Below are positions 1 through 5,904 of a DNA stretch of 9,040 bases, piece by piece. The notes beneath the pieces are model-generated. The model ran no database searches. It had not been told where the DNA came from and was given only the letters and a program-made list of their open reading frames with translations. This stretch comes from Hyphomicrobiales bacterium (GTDB lineage Bacteria > Pseudomonadota > Alphaproteobacteria > Rhizobiales > S144-23), in NCBI GenBank assembly GCA_015494375.1, contig WGBL01000210.1, positions 1-9,040 on the forward strand, given 5' to 3'. The first letter of the stretch is position 1, and each line of letters opens with the position of its first letter. A program made the position numbers and the translations under genes.

Positions 1-43
1 AGTCGGCACGGCTCGATCATTTGGCTCTGTGGTATAAGACGGC

Positions 44-66
44 AAAGCGCATGTGGGCGCTTTTTT
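44..66 (+). terminator. Intrinsic terminator upstream of dnaE2
   Basis: AAAGCGC (44-50) pairs perfectly with GCGCTTT (57-63) around a 6-base loop, and the run of T continues to 66, so this is a 7-bp stem followed by a U tract. It would end a plus-strand transcript entering from the left edge. One reading frame from the edge stops at TAA 35-37, just before the hairpin, but too little is visible to name that gene. The terminator implies that dnaE2 is not simply read through from upstream. Confidence 0.7.
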
Positions 67-81
67 ATAGGGCCTTATTTG

Positions 82-96
82 GAACAAATCATAAAC
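82..96 (+). promoter_or_regulatory. Probable LexA (SOS) box of dnaE2
   Basis: The sequence reads GAAC-AAATCAT-AAAC. Alphaproteobacterial LexA is known to bind the direct repeat GTTC-N7-GTTC, which is GAAC-N7-GAAC on the other strand; this site matches 7 of 8 defined bases with exact spacing. It ends 29 bases before the dnaE2 start, where a repressor would block initiation. TTGGAA (79-84) overlaps it as a possible -35, but no good -10 is visible. SOS control of dnaE2 is well known in this class; binding here is inferred. Confidence 0.6.
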
Positions 97-125
97 AGAA
101 AGCATGAACAAAAAGGGGCCTGGCT

Positions 126-3100
126 ATGCCCGCCTATGCCGAACTGCAGGCGACCACCAACTTTTCTTTTCTCCGCGGCGCCTCGCACCCGGAAGAGCTT
201 GTCGCCACCGCAAAGGCGCTCGGGCTCGAGGCCATCGCGATCACCGACCGCAATACGCTCGCCGGGGTCGTGCGTGCCCATGTGGCGGCGCGCGATCTCG
301 AAATGCCGCTCATCATCGGTGCCCGCATCGACCTCGAGGATGCGCCGAGCCTCCTTTGCCTGGCGCGGACGCGCCCAGGCTATGGCGCCCTCAGCCGCTT
401 GCTCACCCGCGGCAAGCGGCGGGCCGAGAAAGGCGATTGCCGGCTCGCCCTTACCGACGTTGCCGAGTTGTGCACCCCCCAAGATCAGGTCTGGATCGCG
501 CTTGCGCCTCCCGTGGCTTTGGGCACGGCACCTGCACCCTTTGCGGCTTTTGAGAAGGAGCTGCTCCGCTTGCGCGAAGCCCTGGGGAAAGCCGCGCTTC
601 ATCTCGCCGCCTCGCATCGCTATCGTGGCGACGACCGCGCGCGCATCGCCGCGCTCGATGATCTCGCAAGCCGCCTTGGCCTCTCGCTCGTTGCCACGGG
701 CGATGTGCTCTATCACGCCGCCCACCGCCGCCCTTTGCAAGATGTGCTCACCGCCATTCGCGAAAAATGCACTGTCGCCGAGGCCGGCTTTCGCCTTGAG
801 CCGAATGCCGAACGCCATCTGAAGTCGCCCCTCGAGATGGCGCGGCTTTTTGCCGATTTCCCGCACGCCATCGCGAACACCACCGAGATTGCCCGCGCCT
901 GCCGATTCTCGCTCGATGAGCTGGCCTATGAATACCCCGACGAGCCGGTGCCACCCGGCCGCACGCCACAAGAGCACCTCGAGGTGCTCACCTGGCAGGG
1001 CGCGCGCTCGCGCTATCCCGATGGCGTGCCGGACAAGGTGCGTAAGACGCTCGCGCGCGAGCTTGCGCTCATCGCCGCGCTCGACTATGCGCCCTATTTT
1101 CTCACCGTCCATGACATTGTCGCATTCGCCCGCGCCCGCGGCATACTCTGTCAGGGCCGCGGCTCGGCGGCCAACTCTGCGGTCTGTTATTGCCTCGGCA
1201 TCACCAATGTCGATCCGGCCGAGATCGACCTCCTTTTCGATCGCTTTATATCCCCCGAGCGCAAGGAACCGCCCGACATCGACGTCGACTTCGAGCACGA
1301 GCGCCGCGAGGAGGTGATCCAATACATCTATGCCCGTTATGGCCGCGAGCGGGCGGCCCTGGCGGCGACCGTGATTTCCTATCGGGCGCGCTCGGCGGTG
1401 CGCGATGTCGGCAAGGCGATGGGGCTCGGTGCCGATACCATTGACGCGCTCGCCGGCATGGTCTGGGGCACGCGCTCGGGCGATGCTCTTCATGATCCCC
1501 ATATCCGTGCCGCCGGCATCGACCCCGACGAGCCCCTGATTGCCCGGGTGCTCGAGCTTGCGCGCGAGCTCATCGGCTTTCCGCGCCATCTCTCGCAACA
1601 CGTGGGCGGCTTTGTGCTCACACGCGGGCCCCTGAGCGAACTGGTGCCGATTGCCAATGCGGCCATGGAGGCGCGCACCACCATCGAATGGGACAAGGAC
1701 GACCTCGACGCCCTGGGGCTGCTCAAGGTCGATGTGCTGGGGCTTGGCATGCTTTCGTGCATCCACCGGGCCTTCGACCTGATCGAGGCCCATTGGCGCC
1801 GCCCGCTCACGCTCGCCAGTGTCCCGCGCGAGGATGGGGCCGTTTACGACATGCTGTGCCGGGCCGACGCCATCGGCGTTTTCCAGGTCGAGAGCCGGGC
1901 GCAGATGAACATGCTGCCGCGCCTCAAGCCGCGCTGTTTCTATGATCTGGTCATCGAGGTGGCGATCGTCCGCCCGGGCCCCATTCAGGGCGACATGGTG
2001 CACCCTTATTTGCGGCGCCGCTCCGGCCTTGAGCCCGAAGTCTATCCGGCGCCCGACCCGCGTCATGGGCCAGCAGATGAGCTCAAGAAGATCCTCGCCA
2101 AGACCAAGGGTGTGCCGCTTTTCCAGGAGCAGGCCATGCGCATCGCCATGGTGGCAGCCCGCTTCAGCGCCAAGGAGGCCAATGAGCTGCGCCGCTCCAT
2201 GGCCACCTTCCGCCGCCTCGGCACCATCGGCCAACTCGAGGAGAAGATGGTCTCGCGGATGATCGCGCGCGGCTATGACCCGGCTTTCGCCAAGCGCTGC
2301 TTCGATCAGATCAAGGGCTTTGGCGAATATGGCTTTCCCGAAAGCCATGCCGCGAGTTTCGCCCATCTCGTCTATGTCTCGGCCTGGCTCAAGTGCCATT
2401 ATCCGGCGGCCTTTGCCGCTGCGCTTTTGAATTCCCAGCCGATGGGTTTTTACGCGCCTGCGCAGATTGTGCGCGATGCCCGCGAACATGGCGTCGAAGT
2501 GCGCGCCGTTGATGTCAATATGAGCGAGTGGGACTGCACGCTGGAACCGTTGACGGAAAAGCAAAAGAGCGCGACCAACCCCGTGGCGCTACGGCTCGGG
2601 TTTCGCCAGGTCGATGGCTTAAAGCGCGAGGAGGCGGAAAAGATCGTCGCCGCCCGCCGCGCCTTGCCGGTGGGGCGCGGCTTTCGCTCGGTTGCAGAGT
2701 TGCGTGATAAGGCGGGGGTGGAGATTGCGACACTCGAGCGGCTGGCGGCAGCGGACGCCTTTCGCTCGATCGGGCTCGACCGCCGCCAGGCGCTCTGGGA
2801 GGTGCGGGCGCTTGCGCGGAGCGCACCCTTGCCGCTTTTCGCCTGGAGCGAGGCGTCTGAGGTGGGTGCCGAGCCCGCGGTCAGGCTGCCCGAGATGGCG
2901 CTTTCGGCCCATGTGATAGACGACTATCGGACGTTGCGGCTCTCGCTCAAGGCGCACCCCATGGCCTTTCTGCGCAAGCGGCTCACAAGCGATGGCATCT
3001 CGAGTTGTGCGGAGATTGCAGGGATGGCCGAGGGCGTGCGGGCAAGCGTTGCCGGTGTGGTGCTCGTGCGCCAGCGCCCGGGCTCGGCCAAGGGCGTCGT

Positions 3101-3398
3101 CTTCATGACCATCGAGGATGAGACGGGGGTGGCCAATGCCGTCATCTGGCCGACTGCGCTCGAGCGCTTTCGCCCGGTGGTGATGGCTGCGCGCCTTATC
3201 CTCATCCGCGGACGCATAGAGCGCCACGAGGACATCGTGCATATTGTTGTTGAATGGCTCGCCGACCAGAGCGAGCTTTTGGCGGGCCTGGCCGAGGAGG
3301 GCGCAATGGATGCCGCGCACTCACGGCCCGCCGGCTGGAAGCCCGGCCGCCACCCGCGCGCCGAGCGCGTGATCCCGAAATCGCGCGATTTCCACTGA
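126..3398 (+). CDS. dnaE2: Error-prone DNA polymerase DnaE2 (ImuC)
   Basis: This is a C-family polymerase alpha subunit of the translesion (mutagenic repair) type, 1090 aa, the usual DnaE2 length. The N-terminus (YAELQATTNFSFLRGASHPEEL, residues 4-25) is the DnaE2 form of the PHP domain. The palm has PDIDVDF at 383-389, whose D386 and D388 align with the E. coli DnaE catalytic pair D401/D403, and D536 in KVDVLGL matches the third aspartate. VPLFQEQ, then GFGEYGFPESHAASFAH, are the conserved finger and helix-hairpin-helix-linked motifs. An OB-fold lies at roughly 970-1060, and the protein ends in the typical SRDFH. The ATG at 126 has AAAAGGGG seven bases upstream and gives the canonical N-terminus. 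Family knowledge: DnaE2 acts with ImuA and ImuB after DNA damage. Neither is visible next to it, and a terminator precedes it, so it seems monocistronic and LexA-regulated. Function as a family member is near certain. Confidence 0.97.
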   Translation: MPAYAELQATTNFSFLRGASHPEELVATAKALGLEAIAITDRNTLAGVVRAHVAARDLEMPLIIGARIDLEDAPSLLCLARTRPGYGALSRLLTRGKRRAEKGDCRLALTDVAELCTPQDQVWIALAPPVALGTAPAPFAAFEKELLRLREALGKAALHLAASHRYRGDDRARIAALDDLASRLGLSLVATGDVLYHAAHRRPLQDVLTAIREKCTVAEAGFRLEPNAERHLKSPLEMARLFADFPHAIANTTEIARACRFSLDELAYEYPDEPVPPGRTPQEHLEVLTWQGARSRYPDGVPDKVRKTLARELALIAALDYAPYFLTVHDIVAFARARGILCQGRGSAANSAVCYCLGITNVDPAEIDLLFDRFISPERKEPPDIDVDFEHERREEVIQYIYARYGRERAALAATVISYRARSAVRDVGKAMGLGADTIDALAGMVWGTRSGDALHDPHIRAAGIDPDEPLIARVLELARELIGFPRHLSQHVGGFVLTRGPLSELVPIANAAMEARTTIEWDKDDLDALGLLKVDVLGLGMLSCIHRAFDLIEAHWRRPLTLASVPREDGAVYDMLCRADAIGVFQVESRAQMNMLPRLKPRCFYDLVIEVAIVRPGPIQGDMVHPYLRRRSGLEPEVYPAPDPRHGPADELKKILAKTKGVPLFQEQAMRIAMVAARFSAKEANELRRSMATFRRLGTIGQLEEKMVSRMIARGYDPAFAKRCFDQIKGFGEYGFPESHAASFAHLVYVSAWLKCHYPAAFAAALLNSQPMGFYAPAQIVRDAREHGVEVRAVDVNMSEWDCTLEPLTEKQKSATNPVALRLGFRQVDGLKREEAEKIVAARRALPVGRGFRSVAELRDKAGVEIATLERLAAADAFRSIGLDRRQALWEVRALARSAPLPLFAWSEASEVGAEPAVRLPEMALSAHVIDDYRTLRLSLKAHPMAFLRKRLTSDGISSCAEIAGMAEGVRASVAGVVLVRQRPGSAKGVVFMTIEDETGVANAVIWPTALERFRPVVMAARLILIRGRIERHEDIVHIVVEWLADQSELLAGLAEEGAMDAAHSRPAGWKPGRHPRAERVIPKSRDFH
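3377..3392. repeat. 16-bp perfect palindrome at the end of dnaE2
   Basis: GAAATCGCGCGATTTC is a perfect 16-bp palindrome lying inside the last codons of dnaE2 (encoding the conserved KSRDF) and ending 6 bases before the end of the stop codon. Because the encoded residues are conserved in the family, the palindrome may be incidental to codon choice, or it may be a short dispersed palindromic repeat. It has no T tract. Confidence 0.6.
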
Positions 3399-3578
3399 TT
3401 TGCCCCTTCCCGCTGAGCCTATCCATCCAAATCAAGCATCACAACGGCACTTCGAACTCTGGAAATGAGTCACAAAGGGGCGCTGGCAAACCTTTCATTA
3501 TCCACGAAGATCCATAAAGCCAGTTTTCTCTGTTGGCGCATATAAATTTCTTCCCCTCAATTCTTGGACAGGCTCCTA

Positions 3579-3604
3579 GTGCTCCTAGCGATCAAGTGGA
3601 GCAC
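3579..3604. repeat. Inverted repeat, 7-bp stem
   Basis: GTGCTCC (3579-3585) is the exact reverse complement of GGAGCAC (3598-3604), separated by 12 bases. The octamer GCTCCTAG also occurs twice in direct orientation at 3572-3579 and 3581-3588. There is no T tract after the stem on either strand, so a terminator role is only possible. Confidence 0.45.
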
Positions 3605-3663
3605 AGCGCCGCTCGGGCCGGATTATGCGCGCAAGCGCACCCACAAGCGCACCAAAGCTCAGG

Positions 3664-3700
3664 CGTTTGAGCGCAAACGAAGGCTGCATGTTATGCAGCC
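3664..3700. repeat. Two adjacent hairpins (6-bp and 8-bp stems)
   Basis: CGTTTG (3664-3669) pairs with CAAACG (3674-3679) over an AGCG loop. Two bases later GGCTGCAT (3682-3689) pairs with ATGCAGCC (3693-3700) over a GTT loop. Both stems are perfect. On the minus strand the 8-bp stem is followed by TTCGTTTG, a poor U tract, so it could weakly terminate a minus-strand transcript. The back-to-back arrangement resembles repetitive extragenic palindromes, but copies elsewhere in the genome cannot be checked here. Confidence 0.5.
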
Positions 3701-3768
3701 AGCCACCATGAGCATTGTGAGCTTGCGACAGTTCCCGAGTGAGCGCGGGAGCCAGCAGGAATTCCCGG

Positions 3769-3800
3769 GGCTCCCGGGGAGCGAGCGCCCCCCGGGAGCC
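3769..3800. terminator. Strong GC hairpin, possible bidirectional transcript end
   Basis: GGCTCCCGGGG (3769-3779) pairs perfectly with CCCCGGGAGCC (3790-3800) over a 10-base loop, an 11-bp nearly all-GC stem. It is the most stable hairpin of the convergent gap and lies 50 bases beyond the SPW gene stop. No T tract follows on either strand, so it is not a textbook intrinsic terminator; it may act with Rho, shield mRNA 3' ends, or block collision of the converging transcripts. Confidence 0.45.
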
Positions 3801-3849
3801 GCCGAGGAACTCTGAGCGCCTTAGAATTTGAGCGCCTTATGAAGTCCTT

Positions 3850-4224
3850 TCATGAGGTCTTTGAGAAAAGGCCGCCTTCCTCATGCTCGATCGCGGCCGA
3901 CCAGAGGGCGAGCCCGGCCACCAGAACGCCAACGATGATCTGGTTCCAGAGCGCCACGCCAAGGTCGGCGAAGCCGAGCACCCAGGGCGAGACGATGAGC
4001 CAGGCGCCGAGCGCCATATTGACCCACTCCTCCCATTTCTGGAAGGCGACAAGCGCGGCGATGGCAGCCACCGCGATGATGACGCCAACGACCCAGGCAT
4101 TGGTCGCCGCGGCCGAGCTCGACACATAGCCGAGCACAGCGGGCGCCGCGATCAGCCAGATTCCGAGCACGACATTGACAATATCCTGCCAGCAGGACGA
4201 CAGCTTTTTCGCAAAGTCAGACAT
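3850..4224 (-). CDS. SPW-repeat small integral membrane protein
   Basis: A 124-aa protein built from two tandem repeats of about 48 residues. Each repeat has a W-xx-(I/W)-VN segment, a helix, a turn and a second helix: copy 1 spans about 12-60 (WQDIVNVVLGIWLIAAPAVLGY) and copy 2 about 64-110 (WEEWVNMALGAWLIVSPWVLGF). Copy 2 keeps the diagnostic SPW (79-81); in copy 1 it has decayed to APA. Four hydrophobic stretches (about 15-35, 41-62, 68-86, 92-110) predict four membrane helices, with a short charged tail. The ATG at 4224 is preceded by AAGGAGGAG with good spacing; a further upstream start would add 33 polar residues without such a site. The biochemical role of the family is unknown. It sits 124 bases after an Hsp20 gene on the same strand, so a stress-related envelope role is a reasonable guess only. 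Confidence 0.85.
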   Translation of the reverse strand: MSDFAKKLSSCWQDIVNVVLGIWLIAAPAVLGYVSSSAAATNAWVVGVIIAVAAIAALVAFQKWEEWVNMALGAWLIVSPWVLGFADLGVALWNQIIVGVLVAGLALWSAAIEHEEGGLFSKTS

Positions 4225-4294
4225 GGGAGTTGCTCCTCCTTTCTTGTCCTTTTCTGCTCTTGTCATCGTGCTTTGCAGTGGTTGGAGAGCGGCG

Positions 4295-4315
4295 CGGGCG
4301 CCCGATTGGCGCCCG
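4295..4315 (-). terminator. Hairpin between hsp20 and the SPW gene
   Basis: CGGGCGCC (4295-4302) pairs perfectly with GGCGCCCG (4308-4315) over a 5-base loop, 33 bases after the hsp20 stop on the minus strand. The 8-bp GC stem lacks a T tract, so it could be an attenuating or mRNA-stabilising hairpin that lowers SPW-gene expression relative to hsp20, or a Rho-assisted terminator. Which one cannot be told from sequence. Confidence 0.4.
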
Positions 4316-4348
4316 GCCCCCATCCAAGACCTTGTCGTTCAAGCGCAC

Positions 4349-4867
4349 TCAAGCCGTGTGGATCTCGATCCGCTTGCTCTCTGTCCGGAGCTCGGCGGGC
4401 TTGGGCACCCTCACCGTGAGCACGCCGTTCTTGAGCTCGGCATCGACGCTCAGGTCGCCCGCCTCGAAGGGCAAGCGCACGGTACGGCAGAACGAGCCAT
4501 AGCGGCGCTCCATATAGTGCCGCCCCTCGTCGTTCTCCTCGTGCTCATACTTCTTCTCGCCCTTGATGGTGAGCGTGTCACCGGCGAGTGTCACCTCGAG
4601 ATCCTTCTGGTCGACACCCGGCAGCTCGGCCGTGACCACGATATCCTTGTCGGTCTCGGCAATGTCGAGCTCGGGGGCCAGATCGTACCAGCCGTTGCCG
4701 CCGTTCCGACGGGCGAGCATCGAGCCGTTCGAGAAGAAATCGTCGAACAGCCGATCCATCTCACGCCGGAAGGCATAGAAGGGATCGAGAAACTCTCGGT
4801 CTTTCTGTGTCACGGGGACGCTGTGACGTTTCTGCCCCCATGGCACGAGCGATTTCAGATCGAGCAT
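4349..4867 (-). CDS. Hsp20 family small heat shock protein
   Basis: A 172-aa ATP-independent holdase chaperone of the alpha-crystallin superfamily, expected to bind unfolding proteins in the cytoplasm as oligomers. The N-terminal arm (1-65) contains DPFYAFRREMDRLFDDFF, as in Hsp20 proteins of the general bacterial type. The alpha-crystallin domain runs about 66-158 with ELPGV at 81-85, IKGEK at 101-105 and NGVLTV at 147-152. The C-terminal I-x-I anchor is I167-E-I169. I chose the ATG at 4867 because AAGGAGGA lies just upstream and the product begins like relatives; an in-frame start at 4954 would only add a Lys/Asn/Arg-rich stretch encoded by a 21-bp repeat. It lies 223 bases downstream of the other hsp20, on the same strand. 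It is a different subclass from that protein (it lacks the FERRFDLADYIEV hallmark), so they are not a recent duplication. Confidence 0.95.
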   Translation of the reverse strand: MLDLKSLVPWGQKRHSVPVTQKDREFLDPFYAFRREMDRLFDDFFSNGSMLARRNGGNGWYDLAPELDIAETDKDIVVTAELPGVDQKDLEVTLAGDTLTIKGEKKYEHEENDEGRHYMERRYGSFCRTVRLPFEAGDLSVDAELKNGVLTVRVPKPAELRTESKRIEIHTA

Positions 4868-4886
4868 GGGAGTCCTCCTTTCTTTC

Positions 4887-4928
4887 CGTCTGTTTCCATT
4901 TGCATGCCGTTTGTTTCCATTTGCATGC
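4887..4928 (-). repeat. 21-bp tandem duplication in the hsp20 leader
   Basis: On the minus strand two abutting 21-bp units (4928-4908 and 4907-4887) differ at a single base. Each starts GCATGCAAATGGAAACA, with the palindrome GCATGC at its head, and ends A(A/G)ACG. The copies end 19 bases before the Hsp20 start, just upstream of the ribosome-binding site, so they would be in the 5' leader. The period is a multiple of three, and if read in the hsp20 frame it encodes HANGN(K/R)R twice, but the strong downstream ribosome-binding site argues that it is not translated. Confidence 0.85.
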
Positions 4929-5041
4929 GCTTTGCTCTTTTCGGCTCCACTCATTCGCCTTCAAGCCCCTTCAGGGCCCTGCCGCCACCCGCGCGAGGCC
5001 CCAGGCCAACGTCTTCAAAGGCAGAGCGCCCAACAGCTCTT

Positions 5042-5067
5042 GGACGCGCCCGTTGGCCGGCGCGCCC
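5042..5067 (-). terminator. Strong hairpin after the IbpA-type hsp20
   Basis: On the minus strand GGGCGCGCC pairs with GGCGCGTCC over an 8-base loop (nine pairs, one G-U), starting 23 bases after the hsp20 stop. A second smaller stem, AGAGC/GCTCT, follows at 5040-5023, with CTTTG a little downstream. There is no real T tract, so termination would be incomplete or factor-dependent and read-through to the next hsp20 is possible. Confidence 0.45.
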
Positions 5068-5090
5068 GCGATCGGTGGCGGAGAAGGCAA

Positions 5091-5597
5091 TCAAGCGGCG
5101 ATTTGCTGCTTCTCAGGCTCGGCTTTCACTTGCGCCGCCTCGTGAGCCTGCTCATGCGCCTTTTGCCGCTCGTCACTCGCGTTTGCGATCTCGATCCTGC
5201 GCGGTTTGAGCTCCTCGGGCAGCTCGCGCTTGAGCGCGATGGTCAAGAGACCGTTCTCAAGCTCGGCGCGCTCCACCTCGATATAGTCGGCAAGATCGAA
5301 ACGACGCTCAAAGGCGCGTGCAGCAATGCCGCGGTGGAGATACTCGGCATTGTCGTCGGCGACTTTCCTGCCGCGCACGATCAGCTGGTTGGGCTCGCGG
5401 ACAATCTCGAGATCGTGGCGACCAAAGCCCGCCAGCGCAATCACTATGCGGTAGGCATCATCGCCGACCTTTTCGATGTTGTAGGGGGGGAATGCGAGAT
5501 CGGAATCCGACACCCGCATGGCCGCCTGTAGCAGCCTTGGCACCCGCTCGAAGCCTATGGTTGAGCGAAAGAGTGGTGTGAAGTCCAAGTTCGCCAT
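5091..5597 (-). CDS. ibpA: IbpA/HspA-type small heat shock protein
   Basis: A 168-aa small heat shock protein of the IbpA (rhizobial class A) type, a holdase that keeps denatured proteins refoldable for DnaK and ClpB. The N-terminus (FTPLFRSTIGFERV, 6-19) and FPPYNIEKVGDDAYRI (36-51) are typical. The hallmark RGIAARAFERRFDLADYIEV occupies 89-108, NGLLTI is at 115-120, and PRRIEI (132-137) carries the C-terminal I-x-I motif. After this comes an unusually long Ala/Glu/Gln/Lys-rich tail (138-168). Two ATGs are in frame: the first (5603) overlaps the ribosome-binding site GGGAGGA, while the second (5597) sits at ideal spacing from it, so I prefer the second. Transcription is probably from the RpoH promoter at 5697-5670 and translation is probably gated by the ROSE-type stem at 5618-5603. 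The symbol is assigned by subfamily resemblance. Confidence 0.95.
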   Translation of the reverse strand: MANLDFTPLFRSTIGFERVPRLLQAAMRVSDSDLAFPPYNIEKVGDDAYRIVIALAGFGRHDLEIVREPNQLIVRGRKVADDNAEYLHRGIAARAFERRFDLADYIEVERAELENGLLTIALKRELPEELKPRRIEIANASDERQKAHEQAHEAAQVKAEPEKQQIAA

Positions 5598-5602
5598 AGC
5601 CA

Positions 5603-5662
5603 TCCTCCCAATGAGCGATACCTACGGAAAACCATGGGTGGGATCCCCTGATGGGCAATCCC
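5603..5662 (-). ncRNA. ROSE-type RNA thermometer in the ibpA leader
   Basis: In the minus-strand leader the ribosome-binding site is part of a hairpin at 5618-5603: UC(G)CUC pairs with GAGGA, giving U-A, C-G, a bulged G, C-G, U-A and C-G over a short AUUGG loop. The pairing strand begins UCGCU, matching the conserved U(U/C)GCU of ROSE elements, whose bulged G is a known signature. Flanking A-U and U-G pairs extend the stem. Upstream, GGGAT (5662-5658) pairs with ATCCC (5644-5640) with an inner CCC/GGG stem, forming the expected 5' hairpin. Family knowledge: ROSE elements occur in rhizobial small heat shock gene leaders and melt on heating. The structure is deduced by eye, not computed. Confidence 0.7.
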
Positions 5663-5669
5663 GACTCTC

Positions 5670-5697
5670 ATGTAGGTGGGAGGCGGCGGCTTTCAAG
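5670..5697 (-). promoter_or_regulatory. Probable RpoH (sigma-32) heat-shock promoter
   Basis: On the minus strand CTTGAA (5697-5692) is followed after 15 bases by CCTACAT (5676-5670). The alphaproteobacterial RpoH consensus is approximately CTTGAM, then a C-Y-T-A-T-n-T-like -10 at this distance; the -35 is perfect and the -10 matches all but one defined base. The start would fall near 5664, giving a leader of about 65 nt that contains exactly the ROSE-like structure. Confidence 0.65.
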
Positions 5698-5751
5698 ATC
5701 CTTGTGGTGCGAACCATCTGCTTGCGACCGGCGGCGGGCCATGAGAGGCCG

Positions 5752-5845
5752 GCCGCAACCATGTGCAGCAAGACGCCGCCCAAGATGGGCACTCGCGACC
5801 ACGGCAGCCGGGGTAGTCCCGTCAGCCGCAGCCATGTGCAGAAAG
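5752..5845. repeat. Pair of 21-bp direct repeats, 73 bp apart
   Basis: A 21-bp sequence beginning GCCGCAACCATGTGCAG (5752-5772, plus strand) recurs at 5825-5845 with 19 of 21 bases identical, in the same orientation. Both lie between the glmM stop and the heat-shock promoter. They may be remnants of a duplication or paired binding sites. The rest of 5698-5904 shows no gene I can support; a weak CCAC/GTGG stem followed by TTT lies about 10 bases after the glmM stop and is too short to call a terminator. Confidence 0.6.
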
Positions 5846-5904
5846 AAGCGGTCTAGGCTGGGGGCAAATGAGCGCGGCTTTCGGAAACCACGCCTCGGTG
5901 GCGA

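Larger units (their letters stand above)
3399..3849. other. Convergent intergenic region without a supported gene
   Basis: This gap separates the stop codons of dnaE2 (plus) and the SPW-repeat gene (minus). Roughly 3430-3565 is noticeably more AT-rich than its surroundings; 3570-3810 is packed with inverted repeats (annotated separately), plus a 5-bp stem at 3733-3750. An 11-bp direct repeat, TGAGCGCCTTA, occurs at 3813-3823 and 3829-3839. The only open frame of note (3564-3815, plus) starts at TTG, has no ribosome-binding site and consists largely of the hairpin sequences. I see no RNA gene or promoter that I can support. The region most likely ends both converging transcripts. Confidence 0.6.

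Noticed and set aside
3..107. Short open frame entering from the left edge (LDHLALWYKTAKRMWALFY...)
   Set aside because: It would run across the terminator and the LexA-like box and does not resemble the ImuB C-terminus. Too little is visible to support a partial gene.
75..2564. 829-codon open frame on the minus strand, antisense to dnaE2
   Set aside because: It is a mirror of the dnaE2 reading frame in GC-rich DNA, where strong third-position bias removes stops. The product is low-complexity (rich in R, G, A, H) with no recognisable domain, and dnaE2 is unambiguous on the other strand.
3484..3497. Sigma-54-like promoter (TGGCA followed by TTTCA)
   Set aside because: The -12 GC is missing, and no gene starts downstream on the plus strand.
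3564..3815. 83-codon plus-strand frame in the convergent gap
   Set aside because: TTG start, no ribosome-binding site, and most of it is made of inverted-repeat sequence.
4937..4965. Second RpoH promoter before the 4349-4867 hsp20 (CTTGAA at 4965-4960)
   Set aside because: The -35 is perfect, but at the correct distance the sequence is CCGAAAA, a poor -10. It remains possible but is not called.
4175..5209. 344-codon plus-strand frame over the hsp20 genes
   Set aside because: Antisense to two clear Hsp20 genes and their leaders; no family resemblance.
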